64,000 bases of DNA from Pararhizobium_B sp963838155 (GTDB lineage Bacteria; Pseudomonadota; Alphaproteobacteria; Rhizobiales; Rhizobiaceae). The DNA is taken from the NCBI GenBank assembly GCA_963838155.1, contig CAWIQE010000029.1:62001-126000 (forward strand), given 5' to 3'. This document shows positions 9,538-18,539 of this stretch, one piece after another; position 1 is the stretch's first letter, and every line of letters starts with the position of its first letter. The translations under genes were made by a program, and so were the position numbers. Under the pieces are notes generated by a model. The model ran no database searches. It was not told the origin of the DNA and saw only the letters and a program-made list of their open reading frames with translations.

Positions 9538-10569
9538 TCAGCGGTCGGTCAGCTTCAGCTCGATGCGGCGGTTCTGGGCCCGCGCGTCCGGCGTATCGCC
9601 TTCCGCGATCGGCTGGTACTGGCCGTAGCCGGCGGCCACCAGCCGGTTCGGCGGCACGCCCTCGGTGATCAGGAACTCCACCACCGAGGTCGCGCGCGCG
9701 GCCGAAAGCTCCCAGTTGTTCTTGTACTTGCCGCTGCCCGAAAGGGGCACGTCGTCCGTGTGGCCGTCGACCTCCAGCACCCAGGAAATGTCCGAAGGGA
9801 TCTGCTTGGCGATGCCGATCAGCACCGAGGCGAGCTTGGCGAGCTCCTGCTTCCCGCGGTCGCTGACATCGGCGCTGCCGGAGGAAAACAGCACCTCCGA
9901 CTGGAAGACGAAGCGGTCCCCGACGATGCGGATGTTGTTCCGGTCGGCGAGGATCTCGCGCAGCCGGCCGAAGAAGTCCGAACGGTAGCGGTTGAGTTCC
10001 TGCACCCGGCGGGCCAGCGCCACGTTGAGCTGCCGCCCGAGGTCGGCGATCTTCACCTGCGCCTTGGCGTCCTTCTTGTCGGAGACGTCGAGCGCCTCCT
10101 GCAGCGAGGCGATCTGGCTCCTGAGCGCCGAGATCTGCTGGTTGAGGAGCTCCACCTGGGAGAGCGCCCGCTGGCTGACCTGCTTCTGGTCCTCCAGCGT
10201 TCCCTGCAGGGTCTGGATGCGGGCCTGCGCCGCCGTCGAGCTGCCGGTGCCCTCGTCCAGGAGCTTGCGCAGCCGCGACTTCTCCTGCTCCGCCTGGGAG
10301 AGCGAAGCCCTGAGGTTGGCCAGCTGGTCTTCCGAATCCTGCTGGCTCGACCGCTCCAGCGCCAGCTGCTGGGTGAGCTCGGCGATCTGGCTGTGCAGGC
10401 GGTTGAGCACCACGTCCTTGCCGGAAATCTCGCGGTTGAGGAGGAACTGCCCCAGCACGAACACCGTGAGCAGGAACATGATGGTCAGGAGCAGCGTCGA
10501 CAGCGCGTCGACGAAGCCCGGCCAGTAGTCTATGTGCCGGCTCCTCCGGCCGTTGCGGGCAAGGGCCAT
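9538..10569 (-). CDS. MotB/OmpA-type peptidoglycan-binding membrane protein
   Basis: 343 residues with one transmembrane segment near the N-terminus (about 20-42), a long Gln/Glu/Ser-rich coiled coil (about 45-200), and a C-terminal OmpA domain (about 220-343). The OmpA domain has the peptidoglycan-binding signature around VDGHTDD and the helix NWELSAARA. It is the stator-like partner of the MotA/ExbB-type protein encoded 5 bp upstream, and the two form an operon. No flagellar genes are nearby, so a flagellar role is unlikely. Transfer of proton-motive force to the cell wall or envelope is inferred. Confidence 0.8.
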   Translation of the reverse strand: MALARNGRRSRHIDYWPGFVDALSTLLLTIMFLLTVFVLGQFLLNREISGKDVVLNRLHSQIAELTQQLALERSSQQDSEDQLANLRASLSQAEQEKSRLRKLLDEGTGSSTAAQARIQTLQGTLEDQKQVSQRALSQVELLNQQISALRSQIASLQEALDVSDKKDAKAQVKIADLGRQLNVALARRVQELNRYRSDFFGRLREILADRNNIRIVGDRFVFQSEVLFSSGSADVSDRGKQELAKLASVLIGIAKQIPSDISWVLEVDGHTDDVPLSGSGKYKNNWELSAARATSVVEFLITEGVPPNRLVAAGYGQYQPIAEGDTPDARAQNRRIELKLTDR

Positions 10570-10574
10570 CGCCT

Positions 10575-11606
10575 CTACTCGTCCTCGTCCGTGCGGTGGC
10601 CGGCCAGCCGGTCGAGCGTCACGCGCAGCGCGCGCGCCTCCTCCTGCTGCGCCTCGATCCAGTCGCGCAGCATCTGCTGCTCGCTGCGCATGTTCTTCAC
10701 CAGCCCCTGGATGCCCTCGGCGAGGTTCGCCATCGCCGTGGTCGTGCGCTGGTTCGCGTTGCCGTCCTGCGAAAGCATCTGCAGCCGCTCGCCGAGATGG
10801 CGGATCTCCTCCGTCGTGCCGGTTCCGCGGCTCTCCAGCACGTCCTCGTCCACCCCGACGTCGGTCACCGTCGACAGCCAGTTCTCGAGCTCGGTGTAGA
10901 ACCGGTTCTGCGCCCGCCCCGCCTGCAGGTCCAGGAAGCCGAGCACGAGCGAGCTCGAAAGGCCGAAGAGCGACGAGGAGAACGCCGTGCCCATGCCCGA
11001 AAGCGGCGCCCCGAGCCCCTGCTTGAGCGCGTCCAGGATGTCGGCGGTGTCGCCGGAGCCCGGCTCCAGCGCCTGGATCACCGTGCTGATCGAGCCGATC
11101 GTGTTGAGCAGGCCCCAGAACGTCCCGAGGAGCCCGAGGAAGACGAGAAGGCCGATGAGATAGCGCGACGTGTCGCGCAATTCGTCGAGGCGCGTGGCGA
11201 TCGAATCGAGGATGGAGCGCAGCGACGAGGTCGAGAGCGCCATCGTCTGCCGCCGGCCGATGAGCGCGCGCATCGGCGCCAGGAGCCGCGGCTCGCGCCC
11301 CACCTTGTCGGCGCTGCCGACGACGCGGAAGGAGTTGACCCAGCGGACCTCGGGCCGCAGCCTCAGGACCTGGTTGAAGGCCAGCAGGATGCCGACGGCG
11401 AGCACCCCGACGATCAGCCCGTTCAGCCCGGGATTGGTGACGAAGGCCGCATGGATCTGGCGGTAGAGTATGGCCGCGATGAAGCCGACGATGATCAGGA
11501 AGATCACCATCGTCCAGAAGAAGACCATCGGGCTCGACAGCTTGTACAGGTCGACCCCGCTCTCTTCCTCCGATATGCCCCAGCCCGAAACTTTCAGTTT
11601 GACCAT
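10575..11606 (-). CDS. MotA/TolQ/ExbB-type membrane protein
   Basis: 343 residues. Two N-terminal membrane segments (about 20-75) and a second hydrophobic pair (about 150-215) flank cytoplasmic loops. The LLGTFWGLLNTIGSIS helix is typical of the MotA/TolQ/ExbB proton-channel core. The frame is open upstream, but ATG 11606 (MVKLKVSG) follows AAGGAG at an 11-nt spacing and gives the conserved N-terminus. It is the first gene of a two-gene operon with the OmpA-domain protein. The function is energised envelope work, in detail unknown. Confidence 0.8.
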   Translation of the reverse strand: MVKLKVSGWGISEEESGVDLYKLSSPMVFFWTMVIFLIIVGFIAAILYRQIHAAFVTNPGLNGLIVGVLAVGILLAFNQVLRLRPEVRWVNSFRVVGSADKVGREPRLLAPMRALIGRRQTMALSTSSLRSILDSIATRLDELRDTSRYLIGLLVFLGLLGTFWGLLNTIGSISTVIQALEPGSGDTADILDALKQGLGAPLSGMGTAFSSSLFGLSSSLVLGFLDLQAGRAQNRFYTELENWLSTVTDVGVDEDVLESRGTGTTEEIRHLGERLQMLSQDGNANQRTTTAMANLAEGIQGLVKNMRSEQQMLRDWIEAQQEEARALRVTLDRLAGHRTDEDE

Positions 11607-11799
11607 AGACGCTACGGCTCCTTGCGCCACGCGCTTTCGGCGCGATGGCCTGGTTTCAAAGCCCGAAACGGGCACCCTCCGGATGCCGCATTCGCCCCGG
11701 TCGCCTCGGCGCCGAAGACTAGCCGAAAATGCGGCTGAAATGAAAGGCTTCGGCCGGGCCTAAATGTCGAGGACAGAAGGGATGAAACGCCTTTTTGGT

Positions 11800-12600
11800 T
11801 CAATCGGATGCGAGCGGCCGCCTGACGACCTCGAGAAGCGCCTTGTGCATGTGCTCGTTCCCGGCGGCGAGCCCGCCGGTCTCGAACATGCGGCGGCCGC
11901 CCTCCATGTCGCTTACGAAGCCGCCGGCTTCCCGGATCATGACGATGCCCGCGGCGATGTCCCAGGGCTTGAGCGCCTTCTCCCAGAACCCGTCCAGGCG
12001 GCCGGCCGCGACGAAGGCGAGGTCCAGCGACACCGCGCCGAACCGCCGCACGCCCGCGACCTCCCCCATGACGTGCCTGAGTTCCAGCAGGAACTCGCCG
12101 TGGTGGCCGCGGCCGAGATGCGGCACGCCGCAGCCGACCACGGCATCCGACAGCTTGCGCCGGCCGGCCACCCTGAGGCGGCGGTCGTTGAGGAAGGCCC
12201 CGCTGCCGCGCTCGGCGGTATAGAGCTCGTCGGAAGCCGGGTTGAAGATGACGCCGCCGACGATCTCGCCGTTGCGCTCGAGCGCGATGGAGACCGCGAA
12301 GGCCGGAATGCCGTGCAGGAAGTTCGTCGTCCCGTCCAGCGGGTCGACGATCCAGCGGTGCGCCCCGTCGCTGCCCTTGATCTCCTCGCTTTCCTCGCCG
12401 AGGAAACCGTAGGTCGGCCGGGCCCGGAGCAGTTCGCCGCGGATGATCTCCTCGGCCTTCCGGTCGGCCTGGCTGACGTAGTCGCCCGGCCCCTTCAGCG
12501 ACACCTGCAGGTTCTGGACCTCGCCGAAGTCGCGCGCGAGCGAGCGGCCGGCCTTGAAGGCCGCCTGGACCATCACGTTGAGGAGTGCGGATCGTGCCAT
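11800..12600 (-). CDS. suhB: inositol-1-monophosphatase family protein
   Basis: Mg2+-dependent phosphatase of the inositol monophosphatase/SuhB family, 266 residues. The metal-binding motifs are intact: GEESEE (first glutamate ligand), WIVDPLDGTTNF (aspartates) and the C-terminal WDIAAG. It starts at ATG 12600. It lies downstream of efp on the same strand, 46 bp away, so it may be in the same transcript. SuhB proteins also act in transcription antitermination in some proteobacteria; whether that applies here is not visible. Confidence 0.9.
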   Translation of the reverse strand: MARSALLNVMVQAAFKAGRSLARDFGEVQNLQVSLKGPGDYVSQADRKAEEIIRGELLRARPTYGFLGEESEEIKGSDGAHRWIVDPLDGTTNFLHGIPAFAVSIALERNGEIVGGVIFNPASDELYTAERGSGAFLNDRRLRVAGRRKLSDAVVGCGVPHLGRGHHGEFLLELRHVMGEVAGVRRFGAVSLDLAFVAAGRLDGFWEKALKPWDIAAGIVMIREAGGFVSDMEGGRRMFETGGLAAGNEHMHKALLEVVRRPLASD

Positions 12601-12646
12601 TGTCTCTCTGCCCCGGAAATTGCGGGCCGCCGGCGGTCCGGTCGCC

Positions 12647-13210
12647 TCAGTCGGCGCGCCGGATGTAGGTGATTTCGTTGGTGTCGACGAGGATCCTCTC
12701 GCCCGCGGCGATGAACGGCGGCACCATGACGCGCACCCCGTTCTCCATGACCGCCGGCTTGTAGGAGGAGGCGGCCGTCTGCCCCTTCACCACCGGATCG
12801 GCCTCGGCGATGGTCAGCGTGACCTGGTCCGGGAGCGAGATGCCGATGGGCTTTTCCTCGTAGAGCTCGACCGTCACGGTCATTCCGTCCTGCAGGAAGG
12901 CCGCCCGGTCGCCGACGAAGTCCTTGGCGAGCTCGAGCTGGTCGTAGGTGTCGCTGTCCATGAAGACCAGCATCTCGCCCTGCTCGTAGAGATACTGGAA
13001 GTCCTTCTGCTCGAGGCGCACGCGCTCGACCGTCTCGGAGGCCCGGAACCGCTCGTTCAGCTTGGTCCCGTCGAGCAGGTTCTTCAGCTCCACCTGGTTG
13101 AAGGCCCCGCCCTTGCCGGGCTTGACGTGGTTCGTCTTCACCGCGACCCAGAGGCTGGAATTGTGCTCGATGACGTTGCCGGGACGAATTTCGTTTCCGT
13201 TGATCTTCAT
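12647..13210 (-). CDS. efp: translation elongation factor P
   Basis: Ribosome-binding factor that relieves stalling at polyproline; 187 residues, three-domain length. The modification loop VKPGKGGAF carries a lysine (Lys33) at the position that is lysylated in E. coli EF-P, so an EpmA-type modification is likely. The ATG at 13210 has no good Shine-Dalgarno in front. Instead, two near-identical 17-bp direct repeats precede it (see the repeat entry). Polyproline-rich proteins in this same window (e.g. 49551-50006) would be natural clients. Confidence 0.97.
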   Translation of the reverse strand: MKINGNEIRPGNVIEHNSSLWVAVKTNHVKPGKGGAFNQVELKNLLDGTKLNERFRASETVERVRLEQKDFQYLYEQGEMLVFMDSDTYDQLELAKDFVGDRAAFLQDGMTVTVELYEEKPIGISLPDQVTLTIAEADPVVKGQTAASSYKPAVMENGVRVMVPPFIAAGERILVDTNEITYIRRAD

Positions 13211-13212
13211 AG

Positions 13213-13247
13213 GAAATGGTCCGATAGGGGGAAATGATCCGATAGGG
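13213..13247 (-). repeat. efp: two 17-bp direct repeats in the efp leader
   Basis: GAAATGGTCCGATAGGG (13213-13229) and GAAATGATCCGATAGGG (13231-13247), one base apart and differing at one position. They lie immediately upstream of the efp start on the minus strand, where a ribosome site is expected. A TTTTT run follows at 13250. Confidence 0.6.
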
Positions 13248-13325
13248 TCTTTTTGCCGGGAGAAATCGCGGCTTCAAGATCACAAAAGCCGCGAAGTTGC
13301 AAGCCCGCCCGTCGCGCCGGTGCGA

Positions 13326-14420
13326 TCAGCGCTGCTGGAGCGCGTTCGCCTGCTTGAGCGCCGCCTTCTGCTCCGCGTCGGTCAGCCCCTGGAAGAAATC
13401 CTCCAGCGTATTGTCCTGCAGCCCGGCCCGCCGCGCCAGGATGTACCAGGCGGCCGCCGCCGTGCGGTCCTGCCTGGTGCCGATGCCGTTGCGGTAGAGA
13501 TGTGCGAGCCGGTTCTCCGCCATGACGTTGCCGCCCTCCGCGGCCCGCCGCATCCACTCGAAGCCCCGCTCGTAGTCCGTCGGCCCGTCGACGCCGTCGA
13601 TCAGCCATATGCCGAGGTCCAGTTCCGCCGTGTCGTAGCCGGCACGCGCGGCGCGCTCCAGCCAGTAGCGCGCCTTCTTGCGCTTCTCCTCGGGAATGCC
13701 GCCGGAGTTGCGGTAGATCTGCGAGAGGGCGTACTGGCTGTCGGCGATCCCCGCCTCCGCCGCCTTCTCGTAATAGGGCAGCGCCGCCATGATGCCCTTC
13801 TCGCCGGCCTCGTTCTGGACGAGCCACTGCGCGTGGTTGAACTGCGCCGCCGGGACGCCCGCGTCGGCCGCCTTCTTCATCAGCGCCTGCGCCTTCTTCT
13901 CGTCCTTGGCGACGTGCTCGCCGTGCATCAGCATGATCGCGTAGTTGAACTGGGCCGACGGATCGCCGTTCCCGGCCGCCTGCCCGTACCAGAAGGCGGC
14001 GTCGTCCATGCTCTTCGGCACGCCCAGGCCGCGGGCGAAGATCTCCGCGATCAGCGTCTGCGCGGCCGGCTTGCCCTTCGAGGCCTCCGGCAGCGCCAGC
14101 TTCATGGCCGTCAGGTAGTAGCCGAGCTGGTAGGCGGAATAGGCCCGCGCCTCGGCCGAGGCGTCGGTCGTTCCCTTCGCCCTCGGGGCGGAGAGCCCGC
14201 CGCCGAAGGTGCCCGCCGGCGGCGGCGGCGCCCCGGCCGGAAGGCGCCCCTCCTTGGAATTCACGAGCGGCGTCGCGAATGGCGGCGCGCCCGCGACGCC
14301 CTTGCCGGAATGCTTTGCGGCGGGCTGGCCGAGCGCGGTGCCCGCCATGCAGGCCACGGTCGCGGCTGCGATCAGGAGTCTCATCCGGCCGCGCCGGTGG
14401 CTGGAACGGTCCGAAGCCAT
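13326..14420 (-). CDS. exported Sel1-repeat (TPR-like) protein
   Basis: 364 residues. A basic N-terminus and hydrophobic stretch ending near TALGQPAA look like a signal peptide. A Pro/Gly-rich linker follows, and then about six Sel1-type repeats (for example AAFWYGQAAGNGDPSAQFNYA and ARYWLERAARAGYDTAELDLG). Such proteins are periplasmic scaffolds in Hyphomicrobiales. The start at ATG 14420 leaves one base after the ThiE-like stop (TGA-C-ATG), so translation is probably coupled. The function is otherwise unknown. Confidence 0.75.
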   Translation of the reverse strand: MASDRSSHRRGRMRLLIAAATVACMAGTALGQPAAKHSGKGVAGAPPFATPLVNSKEGRLPAGAPPPPAGTFGGGLSAPRAKGTTDASAEARAYSAYQLGYYLTAMKLALPEASKGKPAAQTLIAEIFARGLGVPKSMDDAAFWYGQAAGNGDPSAQFNYAIMLMHGEHVAKDEKKAQALMKKAADAGVPAAQFNHAQWLVQNEAGEKGIMAALPYYEKAAEAGIADSQYALSQIYRNSGGIPEEKRKKARYWLERAARAGYDTAELDLGIWLIDGVDGPTDYERGFEWMRRAAEGGNVMAENRLAHLYRNGIGTRQDRTAAAAWYILARRAGLQDNTLEDFFQGLTDAEQKAALKQANALQQR

Positions 14421-14421
14421 G

Positions 14422-15078
14422 TCACGTCCCGAATCGCGGCGCTTGCCGCTCAAGGGCGGCATTGACCTCGGCGACGATGGTCGCCGCGGCTCCCTCCGTG
14501 CCGAAGACGGCCGTTCGGAGCGCGGCGAACTCCGCCCCCGTCGCGGCCACCTCGAGCGCCGACATCGGGTCCGTCCCGCCCATCACCACGCAGGGGATCT
14601 CCACCAGCGCCGCCCACCATTGCGCGAGTTCCAAATTGCGCGGATGCGCCTCGGGCTTGATGTCGCCGTCGACCTTGCCGAAGAACACGTAGTCCGGCCG
14701 CGCCTCTCCGAGTTCCAGCGCCGCGTGGCGCGTCTTCGCGTTGCCGCCGCCGACGATCAGCTTCGGCGAGAATCGCTCGACCGCCTCGGCGAGCGCTTCC
14801 GCCCCTCCGCCGGCGACATGGACGCCGTCCGCCTTCGCCCTGCCCGCCACGCGGGTGTCGCCCGCGACCAGCGCCGCCGCTCCGCCCGCCTGGACGACGG
14901 GCACCGCCGCCTCCGCCACCGCCTGGAAGGCGTGGTCGTCGAGATCGTATCGCGGCAGGATCACCGAGGCCACGTCGCCGCCCCTCAGCGCATCGCCGAG
15001 GATCGCCGCCAAGCGCGCGGGATCGGCCTCCCGCGGCGCGACGAGGACGAGCCGGCATCGCGTTTCGACATCTGCCAT
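14422..15078 (-). CDS. thiamine phosphate synthase-like protein (ThiE/TenI fold)
   Basis: 218 residues of the TMP-TENI TIM-barrel family. DGVHVAGG, an IVGGGNAKTRHAALE segment and the phosphate-binding end VMGGTDPMSALEVAATGAE are recognisable. Canonical ThiE condenses HMP-PP with thiazole phosphate. This protein is a divergent alphaproteobacterial homologue and no other thiamine genes or TPP riboswitch are near, so true ThiE activity is uncertain. It is coupled to the downstream Sel1 protein. Confidence 0.75.
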   Translation of the reverse strand: MADVETRCRLVLVAPREADPARLAAILGDALRGGDVASVILPRYDLDDHAFQAVAEAAVPVVQAGGAAALVAGDTRVAGRAKADGVHVAGGGAEALAEAVERFSPKLIVGGGNAKTRHAALELGEARPDYVFFGKVDGDIKPEAHPRNLELAQWWAALVEIPCVVMGGTDPMSALEVAATGAEFAALRTAVFGTEGAAATIVAEVNAALERQAPRFGT

Positions 15079-15190
15079 GTATCCTGCCCTCGGGCCCTTC
15101 TTTTCGAGCGGCCGCCGTTTTTCGCGGGGCGGCTCGCATTTCCATGCGAATTCCGATAGACCGGAGAGCCCGATCGTTCAACCGAAACTC

Positions 15191-15964
15191 ATGCCCACAG
15201 ATCCATTCTTTTACCTGACCGGCATCGTCGCGGTCATCCTCGTAGGTTTGTCCAAGGGCGGCTTCGGCGGTGCGATGGCACTGCTCGGCGTGCCCCTCAT
15301 CGCGCTCGTCGTGCCGCCGGTGCAGGCGGCCGCCATCCTCCTGCCGATCCTCATCGTCATGGACTGGGTCAGCCTCTGGAGCTGGTGGCGCTACTGGGAC
15401 ACCCGCACGCTGCTGATCATGATACCCGGCGGGGTCGTCGGCGTGGGCATCGGCTGGCTGACGGCGGCGGTCGTCACCGAGAACGAGATCAAGCTCATCG
15501 TCGGCGCCGTCGCGCTGGCCTTCGTCCTGCGCTATGCCTGGCAGACCCTGAGCGCCCGCCGCTCCGGAGCGAAGGTCGAGGCGAGGCCGCAACGCCCCGC
15601 CCAGGGCGTCTTCTGGGGCACCGTCGCCGGCTTCACCAGCTTCGTCGCCCATGCCGGCGGCCCGCCCTACCAGTTCTACACCCTCCCGCTCGGGCAGCAT
15701 CCGCGCATCTACACCGGCACCTCCGTCCGCTTCTTCGCCATCGTCAACCTGTTGAAAGTGCTGCCTTATTTCATGCTGGGCCAGTTCGACACCTCCAATC
15801 TGGAGGCCTCCGCCTCGCTGCTGCCGGTGGCGATCGTGTCGACCTTCGCCGGCGCATGGCTCGTCCACCGGATGCGGCCGGCCGTCTTCTACCCCATCAT
15901 GTACGCCATGGTGTTCTTCACCTCGCTGAAGCTCATCTGGGACGGCCTGTCCAACATGATTTAG
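15191..15964 (+). CDS. TSUP-family membrane transporter (TauE/SafE)
   Basis: 257 residues, about eight hydrophobic segments. The N-terminal repeat GLSKGGFGGAMALLGVPL and the second-half repeat FTSFVAHAGGPPYQFY are the two signatures of the TauE/SafE (TSUP) family, which export sulfite, sulfoacetate or other small organic anions. ATG 15191 is chosen because the first helix follows it directly. It is divergent from the ThiE-like gene; an acyl-CoA ligase follows 69 bp downstream on the same strand. The substrate is unknown. Confidence 0.88.
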   Translation: MPTDPFFYLTGIVAVILVGLSKGGFGGAMALLGVPLIALVVPPVQAAAILLPILIVMDWVSLWSWWRYWDTRTLLIMIPGGVVGVGIGWLTAAVVTENEIKLIVGAVALAFVLRYAWQTLSARRSGAKVEARPQRPAQGVFWGTVAGFTSFVAHAGGPPYQFYTLPLGQHPRIYTGTSVRFFAIVNLLKVLPYFMLGQFDTSNLEASASLLPVAIVSTFAGAWLVHRMRPAVFYPIMYAMVFFTSLKLIWDGLSNMI

Positions 15965-16033
15965 GCCGGCCTGAGATTGTGGATGACATCCCCGCGGCCG
16001 AATGGTTTCATGGCGCGAATTCGGGAGGTGTCG

Positions 16034-17677
16034 ATGTCGCAGACTTCTTACGGGACCGGCCTCGGCCGGAACGAGGCCAACTACCAGCCGCTGACGCCGC
16101 TCAACCATCTGTCGCGCGCGGCCTACGTCTATCCCGACCATCCGGCGATCGTTCACGGCAGGACGACCACCAGCTACCGCGACTTCTACGCCCGGTGCCG
16201 GCGCCTCGCCTCCGCCCTCGACAAGCGCGGCATCGGCAAGGGCGACACCGTGTCCGTCATGCTCTCCAACACGCCGGCGATGCTGGAGGCCCATCACGGC
16301 GTGCCGATGACCGGCGCGGTGCTGCACTCCATCAACACCCGCCTCGACGCCCGGATCGTCGCCTTCCAGCTCGACCACGCCGAATCGAAGCTCATCGTCG
16401 TCGACCGCGAGTTCTCCGCCGTCGTCGCCGAGGCCCTGGAGCTTGCGACCGTCAAGCCGATCGTCGTCGACTACGACGATCCGGAATTCCCCGAGGACGC
16501 CCCCGTCCAAAAGGGCGCACGCATCGGCACCGAGGACTACGAGGCGCTCGTCGGGGACGGCGATCCGGACTTCGCCTGGTCGCCGCCGGCCGACGAATGG
16601 GACGCGATATCGCTGAACTACACCTCCGGCACCACCGGCAATCCGAAAGGCGTCGTCTACCATCACCGCGGCGCCGCCCTGATGGGCTACGGCAACGTCG
16701 TCGCCTCGGGCATGGGCCGCCATCCCGTCTACCTCTGGACGCTGCCGATGTTCCACTGCAACGGCTGGTGCTTCCCCTGGACCCTCGGCGTCGTCGCCGG
16801 CACCCATGTCTGCCTGCGCTGGGTCCGGGCGAAGGCCATGTACGACGCCATCGCCGACCATGGCGTCACCCATCTCTGCGGCGCGCCGATCGTCATGTCG
16901 GTGCTGCTGAACGCCTCCGCCGAGGAGAAGCGGGACTTCCCGCAGACGGTCACCTTCAACACCGCCGCCGCCCCGCCGCCCGGCGCCGTGCTCGCCGGCA
17001 TGGCCGACGCCGGCTTCGAGGTCGTGCACCTCTACGGCCTGACGGAGACCTACGGACCGGCGGTCGTCAACGAATGGCACCGCGAATGGGACGCCCTCGA
17101 CCGGGACGGCCGCGCCGAGCGGAAGGCCCGCCAGGGCGTGCGCTACACCGCGCTGGAGGACCTGACGGTGCGCGATCCGGAGACGATGGAGGCCGTGCCC
17201 TTCGACGGCGAGACCGTCGGCGAGATCATGTTCCGGGGCAACATCGTCATGAAGGGCTACCTGAAGAACGAGAAGGCCACCGCCGAGGCCTTCGCCGGCG
17301 GCTGGTTCCACTCCGGCGACCTCGCCGTCATGCACCCCGACGGCTACATCCAGATCCGCGACCGCTCGAAGGACATCATCATCTCCGGCGGCGAGAACAT
17401 CTCCTCCATCGAGGTCGAGGACGCGCTCTACAGGCATCCGGCGATCCAGGCGGCCGCCGTCATCGCCCGCAAGGACGAGAAATGGGGCGAGACGCCCTGC
17501 GCCTTCGTCGAACTGAAGCCCGGCCACACCCTCACCGAGGACGAGGTGATCGAGCACTGCCGCTCGCTGCTCGCACGCTACAAATGTCCCCGCTCGGTCG
17601 TCTTCGAGGAGATCCCCAAGACCTCGACGGGCAAGATCCAGAAGTTCGTGCTGCGCGACCGCCTGGGATCGCTCTGA
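16034..17677 (+). CDS. acyl-CoA synthetase (AMP-forming)
   Basis: ANL-superfamily ligase, 547 residues, activating a carboxylic acid to its CoA thioester via an acyl-adenylate. The P-loop-like motif YTSGTTGNPKGVVYHH, the A5 motif YGLTETYGP, the A7 aspartate in GWFHSGDLAV and the C-terminal catalytic lysine in TSTGKIQKF are all present. The start at ATG 16034 is supported by GGGAGG 8 bp upstream; an earlier in-frame ATG at 16010 is possible. It resembles medium/long-chain ligases and DmdB-type methylmercaptopropionate ligases; the substrate cannot be decided from sequence. Confidence 0.9.
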   Translation: MSQTSYGTGLGRNEANYQPLTPLNHLSRAAYVYPDHPAIVHGRTTTSYRDFYARCRRLASALDKRGIGKGDTVSVMLSNTPAMLEAHHGVPMTGAVLHSINTRLDARIVAFQLDHAESKLIVVDREFSAVVAEALELATVKPIVVDYDDPEFPEDAPVQKGARIGTEDYEALVGDGDPDFAWSPPADEWDAISLNYTSGTTGNPKGVVYHHRGAALMGYGNVVASGMGRHPVYLWTLPMFHCNGWCFPWTLGVVAGTHVCLRWVRAKAMYDAIADHGVTHLCGAPIVMSVLLNASAEEKRDFPQTVTFNTAAAPPPGAVLAGMADAGFEVVHLYGLTETYGPAVVNEWHREWDALDRDGRAERKARQGVRYTALEDLTVRDPETMEAVPFDGETVGEIMFRGNIVMKGYLKNEKATAEAFAGGWFHSGDLAVMHPDGYIQIRDRSKDIIISGGENISSIEVEDALYRHPAIQAAAVIARKDEKWGETPCAFVELKPGHTLTEDEVIEHCRSLLARYKCPRSVVFEEIPKTSTGKIQKFVLRDRLGSL

Positions 17678-17753
17678 CGCGGCCGGCGCGCCGCCTACGT
17701 TGCAATGCACAATAACGCTTGCCGGACGCGCCGCGCTGGCTTACTCTTTCCCC

Positions 17754-18014
17754 ATGAGCCAGCCGGATCCGTTCGCTGCGATAGCCGACCCGAACCGACG
17801 GTTCCTCCTTGAGGAACTGCGCCGCGGCCCGCGCACGGTCAACGAACTCGCCCGCCAGATGACGATCAGCCGGCCGGCCGTCTCCCAGCACCTGAAGGCG
17901 CTTCTCGACAGCGGCCTCGTCACCGTCGCCGCCAACGGCACGCGGCGCATCTACGCCATCCAGAACCGCGGCTTCGACCGCCTCAATCTCTGGCTGGACC
18001 AGTTCTGGGCCTGA
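17754..18014 (+). CDS. ArsR-family winged-helix regulator (short)
   Basis: 86 residues comprising little more than a winged HTH: IADPNRRFLLEELRR, then recognition helix ISRPAVSQHLKALLDSGLV and a wing. It lacks the cysteine metal-site motif of SmtB/ArsR sensors, so it is one of the metal-independent ArsR-type repressors. ATG 17754 gives the normal family N-terminus. It is followed by a strong hairpin. The target is unknown; the upstream ligase gene is a candidate. Confidence 0.85.
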   Translation: MSQPDPFAAIADPNRRFLLEELRRGPRTVNELARQMTISRPAVSQHLKALLDSGLVTVAANGTRRIYAIQNRGFDRLNLWLDQFWA

Positions 18015-18072
18015 GCCCCTCCGGCCGGTCCTCGCCGACCGCCCCTCGCCCCGCACGCCCATCGGAATGAAC

Positions 18073-18102
18073 GAAGGCCACGGCGGTCTCGCCGTGGCCT
18101 TC
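18073..18102 (+). terminator. strong hairpin terminator after the ArsR gene
   Basis: Perfect 13-bp stem GAAGGCCACGGCG/CGCCGTGGCCTTC with a GTCT loop, followed by a TCTCT tail. It also faces the end of the oppositely oriented DUF465 gene and may serve both. Confidence 0.75.
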
Positions 18103-18156
18103 TCTCTGCCCCGCGCCTTCGGAGCCTGTCCGCGGCGCATGTCGTGGAGTTGTCGA

Positions 18157-18330
18157 TCAGTGACTTGACGATTTCAGTCGTTCGATCTCGTCCTTGATGC
18201 GCAGCTTGCGTCGCTTGATGTCCGAAATGACCTGATCCTCCGCCGAGGGTCGACTCAATGCCGTATGAAGTTCTTCCTCGAGAGCACCGTGCTTCTGCTC
18301 GAGCGTAGCAAGATGAGCCTCAATGGTCAT
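18157..18330 (-). CDS. small DUF465 (YdcH-like) protein
   Basis: 57 residues starting MTIEAHLATLEQKH and ending near EIERLKSSSH. The central pattern (ISDIKRRKLRIKDEIERL) is the helical-hairpin signature of the DUF465/YdcH family, small cytosolic proteins of unknown function. It is divergent from a second, related DUF465 gene at 18540, with a 209-bp gap between the starts. It is too short for simple length-based gene calls and easily missed. Confidence 0.85.
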   Translation of the reverse strand: MTIEAHLATLEQKHGALEEELHTALSRPSAEDQVISDIKRRKLRIKDEIERLKSSSH

Positions 18331-18539
18331 TTAGCAACTCCTTTTCGTCTGTGGTTTCCTCTCCGAAAGCCGGACACGCCACCCTTGTCCGAGCTGCGAA
18401 TTATGCCACGCGAATGTGGCATTGTCGAAGCGGTTTTGGGCGGTTTTGCGCAACTTCCCGTCGCCACCGGTTCGTGCTAGGAGCAGCATTCTGAAATGGG
18501 GCGCCGGCTCGCGCGGCGCCGCTCGAATCGGGGACACCA

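Noticed and set aside
15079..15190. TPP riboswitch before the ThiE-like gene
   Set aside because: The conserved CUGAGA and pyrophosphate-side motifs are absent in the short gap.
14450..17710. Open frame of about 1,086 codons antisense to the TSUP exporter and acyl-CoA ligase
   Set aside because: Both plus-strand genes have intact family motifs; the antisense product is His/Gly/Asp-rich without domain likeness.
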